Assembly: GCA_944343275.1 (NCBI GenBank) | Contig: CALVMH010000007.1 | Span: 1-64,000 of the forward strand | Direction of reading: 5' to 3' | DNA length: 64,000 nt | Origin: an uncultured Clostridia bacterium | Lineage (GTDB): Bacteria > Bacillota > Clostridia > Christensenellales > Borkfalkiaceae | Shown: one piece after another, positions 31,363-39,638 of the stretch | Layout of the letters: each line of letters begins with the position of its first letter | Position numbering within the stretch: position 1 is the first letter of the stretch | The notes under the pieces: generated by a model | The model's database searches: none | The model's input: the letters and a program-made list of their open reading frames with translations, nothing else | What the model was told of the DNA's origin: nothing | Made by a program: the position numbers and the translations under genes

Positions 31363-31550
31363 CTCTCGTTCCTTCTGCCTGAATGGCTCCCGCTGTATAT
31401 TTAGACAACGGACCGCCCTGATTTGGCACACAAAACAAGTCCGGATTTTTCTTCGGGCTTGTTTTTGCGGTTTTTCAGCGCGTTCGCAATGTGCTGAACG
31501 GTTTTTGTCCGACAAACAGGGCGAAGCCGCGGGCAAGAAGCTGTAAAAAA

Positions 31551-31583
31551 GGGGTCGGCGCACGCTTTCCGTGCGCCGACCCC
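31551..31583. terminator. Terminator of the zinc-ribbon gene
   Basis: A perfect 14-bp inverted repeat (31551-31564 with 31570-31583) is followed on the minus strand by six T residues, a strong intrinsic terminator. Confidence 0.85.
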
Positions 31584-31599
31584 TTGCATCGGGTTTCGG

Positions 31600-31797
31600 T
31601 TACTTGCAGCCCGAACATGTTGCGCAGTGCCCCGAACATTTTACGGGCGGTTTGCCCGTGGCGGAATACATCTCCCCCGCCCATTCGCGCACCGCCTGCG
31701 TCCCGCAGGCAGGACAGACGACCGCGTCATCATACTTCTTTACGAGTTCATCGAACGTTCTGCCGCACTTGGGGCAGACATACTGTAAAACGGGCAT
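31600..31797 (-). CDS. FmdB-type zinc-ribbon protein
   Basis: A 65-residue protein: YVCPKCGRTFDELVKKYDDA and VVCPACGTQAVREW form the FmdB regulatory zinc ribbon, and a further Cys-rich tail (KCSGHCATCSGCK) could bind another metal. FmdB-like proteins are putative regulators. It follows corA by 9 nt on the same strand, so they may share a transcript. Confidence 0.8.
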   Translation of the reverse strand: MPVLQYVCPKCGRTFDELVKKYDDAVVCPACGTQAVREWAGEMYSATGKPPVKCSGHCATCSGCK

Positions 31798-31806
31798 GGT
31801 ATGCTC

Positions 31807-32805
31807 CTAATCCCTGTCGTCGCGGGCATGGTGCCCTCTGCCGCGCCTGATCTGACGGGGCGTTTTGATACGGATGGAATTGGTGGAACGGATGATGAAG
31901 AAGGAGACGACCCCCGTGACGACGATGGAAATGCCGAGCACGAGCCAGAACCCCCACGAGAGCTGCGCGAAGGGAACGGGCACGTTCATCCCCCACAAAC
32001 TTGCAATGAGCGTGGGCACGGAGATGACGAGCGTGATGACCGCCAGAAGCTTCATGACCACGTTGAGATTGTTGGAAATGACGGAAGCATAGGCGTCCAT
32101 CGTTCCCGAAAGGATGTCCCGGTAGATGTTACACATCTCCATTGCCTGACGGGTCTCGATGACGACGTCGTCGAAGAGGTCCTGATACTCCTCGTTTCCC
32201 GTGATGGAGGGGAAGCGTTCGAGCTTGTTATAGACGTTGAGGTTGGCGCTCAGCGACGTCGAAAAATAGACGAGGGAATTTTCAATGCCCAACAGCTGGA
32301 TGAGCTCCTGGTTTTTCATGGAACGGTGCAGTTCCGCCTGCAAGCGCAGCGACTTTTTGTCGAGCTGACGCAGGTTGGACAAGAACCGCTTGGCGTTGCC
32401 CATCATAAAACTCAGGATGAAAAAGACGGGCTTGGACGTATCCACGATGGTGCGGTTGCTGATGAAGTCGCCCAGAACGGAATTCCCGCGCAGGGACACC
32501 GTGACAATGCACCGCTCGTTGTGGATGAGCGCAAGCGGGATGGTCTCGTAGGTATCGCCCTCGTCGGTATCCGTGATGATGGGCGTATCGAGCAGGCACA
32601 AAAGCGCCCCTTCGTCGCGCTCCACACGCGCAGTCTCCTCTTCGTCGAGGGCGGCGCGCAGCATCTCTTCGGGCACGCCCGTCAGCGCGCAGGCATCTTC
32701 GAGTTCGTCGTCCGTCGGGTTGACGAGATCCACCCAGCACTTCTGTTCGAAGGCTTCGAGGCGGTCGATCTTGCCGTCTTCCTGTGTCTTAAAAAATTTC
32801 AGCAT
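31807..32805 (-). CDS. corA: CorA-family divalent cation transporter
   Basis: A 332-residue CorA: a large soluble N-terminal funnel, then two C-terminal membrane helices with the selectivity loop GMNVPVPF (a WGMNVP variant of the YGMNF motif). It carries Mg2+ (or Co2+/Ni2+) into the cell as a pentamer. The C-terminus ends in a basic His/Arg tail (RRGRGHHARDDRD). Expression is probably controlled by the leader region 32876-33048. Confidence 0.9.
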   Translation of the reverse strand: MLKFFKTQEDGKIDRLEAFEQKCWVDLVNPTDDELEDACALTGVPEEMLRAALDEEETARVERDEGALLCLLDTPIITDTDEGDTYETIPLALIHNERCIVTVSLRGNSVLGDFISNRTIVDTSKPVFFILSFMMGNAKRFLSNLRQLDKKSLRLQAELHRSMKNQELIQLLGIENSLVYFSTSLSANLNVYNKLERFPSITGNEEYQDLFDDVVIETRQAMEMCNIYRDILSGTMDAYASVISNNLNVVMKLLAVITLVISVPTLIASLWGMNVPVPFAQLSWGFWLVLGISIVVTGVVSFFIIRSTNSIRIKTPRQIRRGRGHHARDDRD

Positions 32806-32875
32806 GACACTTCCTCTTATAAAGCAGTTTGTTTCGGGCGCGCCGCAGTCATCCCGGAAAACGGGACAACAAAAA

Positions 32876-32899
32876 GCGCACGGGAAAAATGCCGTGCGC
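32876..32899 (-). terminator. Attenuator-like terminator in the corA leader
   Basis: On the minus strand, GCGCACGG and CCGTGCGC pair around an 8-nt loop, followed by TTTTT. It lies about 70 nt upstream of corA and inside its transcript. The upstream arm region (32895-32903) can instead pair with 32968-32975 in the leader ORF, an antiterminator arrangement. Confidence 0.65.
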
Positions 32900-32923
32900 C
32901 CAAGCTGCTTCTCAAGGAAGGGA

Positions 32924-32983
32924 TTATCGGGTCACACGGGCATTTGCGTTCACAACGCATCGGTTGTTTGGCGCAGCGTCCAT
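32924..32983 (-). CDS. Short leader ORF upstream of corA
   Basis: A 19-codon ORF (opening MDAAPNNRC) has a strong AGAAGGAG site 5 nt before its ATG. It sits between the corA promoter and a terminator hairpin. Its first codons overlap bases that could pair with the terminator arm, so ribosome position could decide termination. Leader peptides controlling Mg2+ transporter genes are known elsewhere (mgtL-type); this one is inferred. Confidence 0.5.
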   Translation of the reverse strand: MDAAPNNRCVVNANARVTR

Positions 32984-33019
32984 TGTTACTCCTTCTGCCG
33001 CTGTACGCGGCATAGTTTC

Positions 33020-33048
33020 ATTATACCCTTCGGCGGGCGATTTGGCAA
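33020..33048 (-). promoter_or_regulatory. corA leader promoter
   Basis: On the minus strand, TTGCCA (33048-33043), a 17-nt spacer and TATAAT (33025-33020). The predicted start is about 30 nt upstream of the leader ORF and 200 nt upstream of corA. Confidence 0.65.
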
Positions 33049-33068
33049 CTGTTTTTCACAAAAAAATT

Positions 33069-34505
33069 TCAGATGACGCACGTTCCTTCGAGAAAGGAAG
33101 AAAAAATCCCCTCCGCATAGGCGCTCTTTTGGGCAAAACAGGCGACGAGCACCTCCGGCGGAGCGTCGGTGAGGCGATAGCGCGCGACATACTCTTTCAG
33201 CGCCGCAAGCGTCTTTTTCTGCCCCGAAAGCGTTTGCAGGCGGTCGAAGAGGATGAGCCCTTTGTCGCGCGTGACGCTCAAAAATTCATATTCCCCCGCG
33301 TAGCCGCCGAGCGGACGGCTCATGACGGTGCTCTCCGCCTCGCCGAGCTGCGACCACACGGAAAAGAAGGCGCGGTAAGCGCGCTCCGCCTGCCCGACGC
33401 AGTCCGCATACGTCTTCCGATAGGCGGGATGCGCATCGTAAAAGAGCGCGCAGGAATAGGCGGCAAGCCCTTCGTCCTGCCACGGCTGCGCGTAGCGGTC
33501 GCACCCCGCCATCGCATACCACCACTGATGCGCCGTCGCGTGAACGGCGGCAGGCGGCAGCTCCTCCGCGCGCAGGTCGCCCGCGAGCATGGAGAGCATG
33601 GGAAAGTGCATGCTGCTCACGGGAAGGTCCGCCTGCACGACGGTATAGGCGGGATAGGCGTATTCCCCGAACGTCTGCGCGTGGAAGGCGAGGCTCTCCT
33701 CTGCGGCGGCAAGCGTCTCCCGCGGCGCTTCGTCACACAGCGAATAATACAAAACGGGTACGCCGCAGCTGCTCCCTTCATACACGCGGAACGTCTCCGA
33801 GCACACCATGGCGAAGTCTCTGACCCCCTGCGCGCGGACATGGTAGGCAGCTGTTCCGCCCTGCTCCGTGCGCTCCCCCGTTCCCGTGAAAGCAGCCGTA
33901 TAGGACTGCGGCAGAGTCAGGGTGACGTCGTAATCCGCATGTTCCGCCGCAAGCGGCTCCCCCACGGCGGCGGGAAGGCGCTCCGTCACCCCATCCGCAC
34001 ACAGCACGGGATAAAACCCCGCCAGCATGACGGCATTCTCGCCGATGCCGAGGCGGTGGTTGACCTCGGCGAGCGTGACGGTGAAGCAAACGGAGAGCGA
34101 CACGCGCTCGTCGGGATAGAGCGGCTCTTCGAGAACGACGCGGAGGATATTTTCATCCTCGCCCGTCACCGCAAAGGAACGCGCCCCCTGCACCTCTTCC
34201 ACGGCGATCCCTCCGTAGCTCTCCCCCGCATAGTACGCGGCGGGAGCATAGAGTTCGGAGACGGGCGCGTGGAGCGCCCCTTCCCGGTAGGCGTTTGCCC
34301 AAAGCTGAAAGGAGAGCTCCTCGCGGGCGTTGTCCCAACCGTTGAACACGTCCACCGTCATCTCCCCCGTGAGCGTGCGCGTTTCGGGCGACAGGGCAAG
34401 CGCCATGGTATAGCGGGTACGCTCCCTGACGGGCGCGCACCCGCCAAGCCCGAGCATCCCCGTCAGCATCACGCCGCACAGCAGCGGCGCCGCCAGCTTC
34501 TTCAT
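33069..34505 (-). CDS. M1-peptidase-like lipoprotein, catalytic Glu missing
   Basis: A 478-residue surface protein with a lipobox LGLGGC (lipid on Cys23). Residues 30-235 form the M1-type N-terminal beta domain; the rest resembles the M1 peptidase fold. The zinc site reads VHATAHQWW at 321-329, where active members have HExxH; His322, His326 and the downstream ligand Glu345 (WQDEGLAAY) are kept but the general-base Glu is Ala. The GAMEN box is also lost (SSMHF). It is probably a noncatalytic binding protein, though zinc could still bind. Confidence 0.75.
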   Translation of the reverse strand: MKKLAAPLLCGVMLTGMLGLGGCAPVRERTRYTMALALSPETRTLTGEMTVDVFNGWDNAREELSFQLWANAYREGALHAPVSELYAPAAYYAGESYGGIAVEEVQGARSFAVTGEDENILRVVLEEPLYPDERVSLSVCFTVTLAEVNHRLGIGENAVMLAGFYPVLCADGVTERLPAAVGEPLAAEHADYDVTLTLPQSYTAAFTGTGERTEQGGTAAYHVRAQGVRDFAMVCSETFRVYEGSSCGVPVLYYSLCDEAPRETLAAAEESLAFHAQTFGEYAYPAYTVVQADLPVSSMHFPMLSMLAGDLRAEELPPAAVHATAHQWWYAMAGCDRYAQPWQDEGLAAYSCALFYDAHPAYRKTYADCVGQAERAYRAFFSVWSQLGEAESTVMSRPLGGYAGEYEFLSVTRDKGLILFDRLQTLSGQKKTLAALKEYVARYRLTDAPPEVLVACFAQKSAYAEGIFSSFLEGTCVI

Positions 34506-34632
34506 TGCTTTCCTCCCGGTATGTTCTTCTCATACTATATGCCCCGTGCCCGAAAAATATGGCATACCGCGCCCACGGCAGCGGAAAAATGCGCTATACT
34601 ATTCCTGCGACGGGGAAAAGGAAGGAAATGAT

Positions 34633-35223
34633 ATGTCGGCTATCGGATACCTGAGCGCGTTCCGCCTGTACGGGTGGGACGTGCTGCTCCTCGCGGGCGG
34701 CGTCAGCCTTCTGACGACGCTGCTCAAAAAAACGGTCCTGAAACATGTATCGGGAAAGGTGTATGTGTTCATCCCCTTTGCGCTCGGCATCCTGCTGTTT
34801 GCGGCGTACCGCGCCCTTGCAACGCTCTCCGCGGAACCGTTCACGACGGGCATCGCGGCGACGCTGGAAGGCGGCTTTGCCTGCGGCTGCGCGGCGACGC
34901 TCTACTACGCCGTGTACAAACAGTTCTTCGGACAGGGCGCAGACGGCAGCGCGCAAAAGCGCTCTGCGCCCGTGGCGCCCCTTCTCGAAGGCTTTGTGCC
35001 CGATGAAGCGCTCGACGCGACCGCCGAAGCGCTGCTGACGGGCGCAGCAGGCAAGACGGGGGAAGCGCTGCGCGCCTTCGTGCTGGAAACGCTCCGCGCC
35101 GCCGCGCCCGCTGCGGCGGAGGCGGAGACGGAGGCGCTTGCGGCGCTCGTTGCAAACTTTCTTGCAGCGCTTCAAAAGGCGGCGCCGGACGCCGCTGCGG
35201 ACACGACCGGAAAGGACGCCTGA
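34633..35223 (+). CDS. Holin-like membrane protein (host)
   Basis: A 196-residue protein with three membrane segments (about 15-30, 45-62 and 70-90) and a long Ala-rich helical tail. Layout and local sequence (KxYVFxPxAL in helix 2) resemble the prophage holin-like protein at 724-1227. It stands alone and is followed by a strong terminator. It could be a relic of an older phage lysis cassette or a domesticated membrane protein. The start at 34633 follows AAGGAAATG. Confidence 0.5.
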   Translation: MSAIGYLSAFRLYGWDVLLLAGGVSLLTTLLKKTVLKHVSGKVYVFIPFALGILLFAAYRALATLSAEPFTTGIAATLEGGFACGCAATLYYAVYKQFFGQGADGSAQKRSAPVAPLLEGFVPDEALDATAEALLTGAAGKTGEALRAFVLETLRAAAPAAAEAETEALAALVANFLAALQKAAPDAAADTTGKDA

Positions 35224-35250
35224 ACGCCTGCGTGCATGTTCTGCGACCGT

Positions 35251-35281
35251 CCGCCCGCCGTAAAACGGCGGGCGGTTTTTT
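35251..35281 (+). terminator. Terminator of the holin-like host gene
   Basis: CCGCCCGCCGT at 35251-35261 pairs with ACGGCGGGCGG at 35265-35275, followed by six T. Confidence 0.85.
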
Positions 35282-35325
35282 GCGCGCGTTTCTGTGCAAA
35301 GGCAACGGTCCTTGCAATTTGAAAA

Positions 35326-35345
35326 GCTTCCCCAAACGGGGAAGC
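35326..35345 (-). terminator. Terminator of the flavodoxin-adh operon
   Basis: GCTTCCCC and GGGGAAGC form an 8-bp hairpin with a TTTT run on the minus strand, 20 nt after the alcohol dehydrogenase stop. Confidence 0.7.
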
Positions 35346-35365
35346 CTTCTATCGGCAGCTTGTGC

Positions 35366-36538
35366 TCAGCGATACGCCCTTTCGAACACGCCTGCACAGT
35401 CACGGTCGTTCATTTCACATGGATTGGCAAGGAACAGCCCGCCCATCGTCTCGCGCGCGTTGACGGCAAGCGTCATGCACTCCTCTTTCCGGATGCCGTA
35501 GTCGCTCATTTTCAGACCGTCCACGCCGCACGCCTTCTGCAAGGCAAGAAGAGCGGTGAGGAAATCTTCGGGCTTATCCGCCTCGGGCATCCCCATGGCG
35601 CGTGCCATCTTGACGAACTGTCCGTCGCAGGCATGCCGTTCGATGAAGTAGCGGGCAAATTCCACGCTGATCATGATGAGCCCGGCGCCGTGCGGCAGGT
35701 CATGATGATAGGCGCTCATGGCGTGTTCCATGGAATGCTGCGCCGTGGTGGACGTGAGCTGCATCGTAATGCCTGCCACCGTCGCACCGTAAGCGACGTG
35801 CTCGCGCGCTTCCAAATCGTTGCCGTTCTCCACGGCGCGCGGCAGGTATTTGGCGATGTGTTCGATGGCGGAGAGCGCAAGAACTTCGCTCATAAGATTG
35901 ACGCCCTTGCTCATCATGACTTCGGTATTGTGAAAGAGCGCATCGAACCCCTGATATGCCGTATACTTGGGCGGCACGGTCTGCATGTATATCGGGTCGA
36001 TGACGGAGAGCACGGGCACCAGGCAGGGCGCACCGAACCCGATCTTTTCATGCGTCTGCAAATTGGAAATGACGCCCCAGCAGTTGATCTCGGACCCTGT
36101 TCCCGACGACGTGGGAACGGTGACGATGGGAAGCCCTTTCCGGGCAAGCGGCTTGCCCTTGCCCGTTCCGCCGCTGACATAGTCCCACAGGTCCCCCTCG
36201 TTGGTCGCCATCGCCGCGATTGCCTTGGAACTGTCCAGAACGGCGCCGCCGCCGAGGGCAACGATAAAGTCGCACCCGTGTCGGCGCGCGCATGCCGCGC
36301 CCTCCATGACGGCCTCCTTCAGCGGGTTTTCCATGATCCCGTCGAACAGGACGAATTGTACACCCGCCTTTGTAAGCTCCGCCTTCACCATGTCCAACGA
36401 CCCGTTGCGTTTGACGGACGTGCCGTTGGAGATGAGCAGCAGCGCCTTTTTGCCTGGCAGCTCCTGCGCATGAAGAACGGCGAGCTTCCCGCTGCCGAAA
36501 ATGATGTTCGTAGGATTATAAAAGTTGAATTGTAACAT
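35366..36538 (-). CDS. Iron-containing alcohol dehydrogenase (BdhA/YqhD-like)
   Basis: A 390-residue group III dehydrogenase. The nucleotide site is marked by ALGGGAVLDSSKAI; the metal ligands are Asp in the QGFDALFHN region and His residues in QHSMEHAMSAYHHDLPHG. It probably reduces aldehydes to alcohols with NAD(P)H. It is the last gene of the operon flavodoxin-TetR-AKR-ADH, 34 nt after the AKR gene, which suggests a shared aldehyde detoxification role under TetR control. Confidence 0.88.
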   Translation of the reverse strand: MLQFNFYNPTNIIFGSGKLAVLHAQELPGKKALLLISNGTSVKRNGSLDMVKAELTKAGVQFVLFDGIMENPLKEAVMEGAACARRHGCDFIVALGGGAVLDSSKAIAAMATNEGDLWDYVSGGTGKGKPLARKGLPIVTVPTSSGTGSEINCWGVISNLQTHEKIGFGAPCLVPVLSVIDPIYMQTVPPKYTAYQGFDALFHNTEVMMSKGVNLMSEVLALSAIEHIAKYLPRAVENGNDLEAREHVAYGATVAGITMQLTSTTAQHSMEHAMSAYHHDLPHGAGLIMISVEFARYFIERHACDGQFVKMARAMGMPEADKPEDFLTALLALQKACGVDGLKMSDYGIRKEECMTLAVNARETMGGLFLANPCEMNDRDCAGVFERAYR

Positions 36539-36571
36539 AGATTCCTCCGTATGGTTTTTTGTCTGCGCCCC

Positions 36572-37534
36572 TTACAGCGCGCCGACGATCTTGTGCGGAA
36601 CGTACAGTCCGTCGATATCGGCGACGTCCTTGTCGGTGAGCGGCACGTCGAAGGCCTTTACGGCGTCGTCGAGATACTTTTCTTTCGTCGCGCCCACGAC
36701 GGGAGAGGCGACGCCCTTTTTGAAGTGCCATGCAAAGGTGACGGCGGCCATGCTCGCTTGGTACCGTTCGGCAAGCGCTCGGATGCGGGCTACAATGGTC
36801 TTGTCCCGATCTTCGGTGGAATCATACTTGCCGCGCGCGGTGACGTCCGTTTGGCTGCGCAGGGTATCCGCTTCCCAATCCGGGCGGGCGCACCTGCCCG
36901 CAGCCAGCGGGCTGTACGGCGTAAGCGCTACATTCATCTGCCTGCAAACGGGGATGAGTTCGCGCTCGTCTTCGCGGTATAAAGGATTGTAGTGGTTCTG
37001 CATGGACACGAAGGGTGTGAAGCCGTTGTCGCGCGCGCAAAGCTGCATATTGTAAAACTGATAGCCGTACATGGCGGAAGCGCCGAGCGCACGCACCTTT
37101 CCCGCCTTGACAAGGCCGTGGAGCGCTTCCATCGTCTCTTCGACAGGAGTTCCATAATCGAAACGGTGAATGATATACAGGTCGAGATAGTCTGTTCCGA
37201 GGCGCTTTAAGGTTCCTTCGATCTCCCTGTTGATGGCTTCGCGCGAGAGGTGCCCTTCGTTGAAGTACACCTTGGAGGCAAGCACCACCTTATCGCGGGC
37301 GACATTGTTTTTGAGGGCGCGCCCTAAATATTCCTCGCTCGTGCCTGCGGAATAGGTGTTGGCGGTATCGAAGAAGTTGATGCCCAGATCGAGCGCGTGC
37401 TTGATGATCTTCTCGCTTTCTTCGGGGTTCAAAGTCCATGCGTGCATTTTGCTTGCGGGATCGCCGAAGCTCATGCAGCCGAGGCAGAAGCGCGAAACCT
37501 GAATGCCGCTGTTTCCTAATGTGGTGTATTGCAT
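36572..37534 (-). CDS. Aldo/keto reductase
   Basis: A 320-residue TIM-barrel oxidoreductase. The catalytic tetrad is visible: Asp and Tyr in FFDTANTYSAGTSE, Lys in VVLASKVYF and His in YIIHRFDYGTP. The NADPH site near the C-terminus reads ASPVVGATKEKYLDDA. It belongs to the YajO/YakC-like subfamily acting on aldehydes or ketones. The start at 37534 follows GGGAGGG; the start overlaps or abuts the TetR stop, so they are coupled. Confidence 0.9.
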   Translation of the reverse strand: MQYTTLGNSGIQVSRFCLGCMSFGDPASKMHAWTLNPEESEKIIKHALDLGINFFDTANTYSAGTSEEYLGRALKNNVARDKVVLASKVYFNEGHLSREAINREIEGTLKRLGTDYLDLYIIHRFDYGTPVEETMEALHGLVKAGKVRALGASAMYGYQFYNMQLCARDNGFTPFVSMQNHYNPLYREDERELIPVCRQMNVALTPYSPLAAGRCARPDWEADTLRSQTDVTARGKYDSTEDRDKTIVARIRALAERYQASMAAVTFAWHFKKGVASPVVGATKEKYLDDAVKAFDVPLTDKDVADIDGLYVPHKIVGAL

Positions 37535-37535
37535 A

Positions 37536-38204
37536 TCATCCCTCCCGATATTCCGACGGGGTTCCCAAGTCCCCTTCCGTCCGTGCGGCAAAGCCGCACA
37601 CAAGCGTTTGCGTGAACGCGCCCGCCATCTCCCGCACCGAATAGCGCCTGAACGGGACATCGGCGAGCTCCATTGCCAGCTGCTGTTTTTCCGTCGCCTG
37701 CGTGTAGGGATACACGCCGAACAGGAAGGGATAAAAGGCGTAGAGAAATTGCTGCGTCTGTTCTTCCGTCACGAAAAAATGCGCCGACAGGCAGGCGCAG
37801 ACCGCCTGCATCGAGGCGTGGTACGCCCGTTTGAAAGAGACAAGATTTTCGAGGCGGCTGCCCGCTTCCATGTCGTAGAGATTCATGGACATGAGTTTCA
37901 GCATGCTGCCGCGGCGGGCGAGCAGCCTTGCAAAACTGTCCGCAAACGCCCCTGCGGGAACGGGCGCACGGGCAAGCGCGGCAAGGTCCGCCGTCCACGC
38001 CCTGTATTCCCGTTCGAGCAGCGCGAGGAAAATCTCCTCTTTGGTTTGAAAATAGTTGTAGATGGACGTGCGCGTGAAAGACGTCTTTGCCCCGATCTTT
38101 CCCAACGTGATCTGTTTGAAGGGCATCGTCTCGTACAGAGCGGAACAGGCGTCTATGATCTCCTCCGTGCGCGCGGCGGTGAGTTCCTCGGAAGCGGCGG
38201 GCAT
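37536..38204 (-). CDS. TetR-family regulator
   Basis: A 222-residue repressor with an N-terminal TetR helix-turn-helix (MPFKQITLGKIGAKTSFTRTSIYNYFQTKEE, residues about 25-55) and a C-terminal all-helical ligand domain resembling the TetR_C_29 type. It is encoded between the flavodoxin and AKR genes, so it probably controls its own operon through the two palindromes at 38707-38756. A consensus AAAGGAG site fixes the start at 38204. Confidence 0.88.
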   Translation of the reverse strand: MPAASEELTAARTEEIIDACSALYETMPFKQITLGKIGAKTSFTRTSIYNYFQTKEEIFLALLEREYRAWTADLAALARAPVPAGAFADSFARLLARRGSMLKLMSMNLYDMEAGSRLENLVSFKRAYHASMQAVCACLSAHFFVTEEQTQQFLYAFYPFLFGVYPYTQATEKQQLAMELADVPFRRYSVREMAGAFTQTLVCGFAARTEGDLGTPSEYREG

Positions 38205-38208
38205 GGCG

Positions 38209-38676
38209 TCACTCCTTTCCGGCGTTCTTTGCCCACGCCGCCGCGCCGACATTTACGATGCCGCCCTTCTTCCAGACGGCGCCGGGGCAGCATTCCCGCA
38301 GGTGCCGCTCGGCGCCCGCGATGCCGCTTCCGCCCGAAGTCGCAAAGGGGATGAGCGTCTTCCCGGCAAAATCATAGCGCTCCAAGAACGTATCGACGAT
38401 GCGCGGTTCTGTCCCCCACCAGACGGGAAACCCGACGAACACCGTCCGATACCCTGCAAGATCGGCGGGCGCGCCCGCCATGGCGGGACGGCAGGCGGGA
38501 TCGTTCATCTCCGCGCTGCTGCGGCTTGCCCGGTTGCGCCAATCGAGGTCGGCTGCCGTATAGGGCTGCGCGGGCACGATCTCCATGCGGTCCGCCCCGA
38601 CTGCGGAGGCGATCTCCTCCGCCGCGCGCGCCGTCGTTCCCGTCGCGGAAAAATATGCCACAAGTTTTTTGGTCAC
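38209..38676 (-). CDS. Flavodoxin
   Basis: A 155-residue flavodoxin-like protein. The FMN phosphate loop is YFSATGTTARAAEEI, and the isoalloxazine loops include FVGFPVWWGTEPRIV and FATSGGSGIAGAE. The start is a GTG at 38676 with GGGAGGA upstream; no ATG fits. It is the first gene of the TetR-controlled operon and probably supplies low-potential electrons or quinone reduction. Confidence 0.88.
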   Translation of the reverse strand: MTKKLVAYFSATGTTARAAEEIASAVGADRMEIVPAQPYTAADLDWRNRASRSSAEMNDPACRPAMAGAPADLAGYRTVFVGFPVWWGTEPRIVDTFLERYDFAGKTLIPFATSGGSGIAGAERHLRECCPGAVWKKGGIVNVGAAAWAKNAGKE

Positions 38677-38706
38677 TGCATTCCTCCCCCGCCGTCTTCG
38701 GCGATT

Positions 38707-38757
38707 CTGACATTGTGTCAGCATGCATAGTATACCACCATTCTGACAGACTGTCAA
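38707..38757 (-). promoter_or_regulatory. Flavodoxin operon promoter with two TetR-type operators
   Basis: On the minus strand, TTGACA (38757-38752), a 17-nt spacer and TATACT (38734-38729). Two palindromes flank the -10: TGACAG-A-CTGTCA at 38744-38756 overlaps the -35 and CTGACA-TTG-TGTCAG at 38707-38721 overlaps the start region. Both share the half-site CTGACA/TGTCAG, fitting repression by the TetR protein of the operon. Confidence 0.75.
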
Positions 38758-38818
38758 TGGTTTTTTGCAAAAAAATTTCCCCGACGCGCATACCGCACGC
38801 CGGGGGATTCTCCATAGC

Positions 38819-39085
38819 TTAATAGACGCTGACTTGCTTCTTGTCTCTGCCCTTGCGCTCATAACGGACAACGCCGTCTTTGAGGGCGAACAGCGTGTCG
38901 TCCCCGCCGATGCCGACGTTGTTGCCGGGGTGGATCTTGGTCCCGCGCTGGCGGACGAGGATGCTGCCCGCGAGCACCGTCTGACCGTCCTGACGCTTGA
39001 CGCCGAGGCGTTTTGCGTTGCTGTCACGGCCGTTGTGAGAGGAACCCGTTCCCTTTTTATGCGCGAAGAAACTGATGAAAAACAT
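38819..39085 (-). CDS. rpmA: 50S ribosomal protein L27
   Basis: An 88-residue L27. The N-terminus [20 protein letters not shown] contains the FFAHKKG site where Firmicutes remove a short extension with the Prp protease. That extension is present, but no prp gene lies between rplU and rpmA here (only 54 nt). A terminator-like hairpin with a T run follows the stop. Confidence 0.95.
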   Translation of the reverse strand: MFFISFFAHKKGTGSSHNGRDSNAKRLGVKRQDGQTVLAGSILVRQRGTKIHPGNNVGIGGDDTLFALKDGVVRYERKGRDKKQVSVY

Positions 39086-39139
39086 ATCCGTTATCTCCTT
39101 ATTGAAAGTTTTCGGGGCGCTTGCCCCATCCCGCCCGCG

Positions 39140-39445
39140 TCAAAGAACGATCTTCTCGATCTTGACGGCAGTGAACGGCTGACGGTGACCCTGCTTTTTG
39201 CGCTCGTTCTTCTTTGCCTTATACTTGAAGACGATGATCTTCTTGTACTTGTCCTGTGCCTGAACGGTCGCAGTCACCTTGGCATTCGCAACGTCCGCAC
39301 CGAGCTTGACGTCGGTGCCGTCCGCGACCATGACAACGTTAAACGTGACCTCGGCGCCGACTTCCGCGCCCAGCTTTTCCACCTTCAGAACGTCGCCTTC
39401 GGAAACTTTGTACTGTTTCCCGCCGTTTTCGATGATAGCGTACAC
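39140..39445 (-). CDS. rplU: 50S ribosomal protein L21
   Basis: A 101-residue L21 ([20 protein letters not shown] ... [20 protein letters not shown]). The start is a GTG at 39445 with GAGGAGG 8 nt upstream; an ATG 10 codons further upstream lies before that site. It is co-transcribed with rpmA. Confidence 0.95.
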   Translation of the reverse strand: MYAIIENGGKQYKVSEGDVLKVEKLGAEVGAEVTFNVVMVADGTDVKLGADVANAKVTATVQAQDKYKKIIVFKYKAKKNERKKQGHRQPFTAVKIEKIVL

Positions 39446-39531
39446 AGCTTTTACCTCCTCTTCCCGGTCTCGCAAGGCATCATAGGCGGCCGAATGGCGC
39501 TTCTCTGCCCGTCCTTAGCGGCTCAGGGTAC

Positions 39532-39560
39532 AATGTACCATATCCCGCAAAAAAAGTCAA
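39532..39560 (-). promoter_or_regulatory. rplU promoter with possible L21 leader
   Basis: On the minus strand, TTGACT (39560-39555), a 17-nt spacer and TACATT (39537-39532). The roughly 80-nt untranslated region to rplU contains conserved-looking segments (CCGCCTATGATGCCTTGCG) that resemble the Firmicutes L21 leader; the leader call is tentative. Confidence 0.55.
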
Positions 39561-39638
39561 CTGCTTTTGCACGGCATTTTCGGGTTTTGCGGAATGTTTT
39601 CGGCAAAAGCGCGCATACTGCGGAAAAAGGAGGACGTT

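Noticed and set aside
32806..33019. Mg2+ riboswitch (M-box) upstream of corA
   Set aside because: The conserved M-box segments were not found; a leader ORF with a terminator is a better description.
32829..34631. 600-codon plus-strand ORF
   Set aside because: It is opposite the M1-like lipoprotein and the corA leader; no domain and an Arg-rich composition caused by GC-rich codons.
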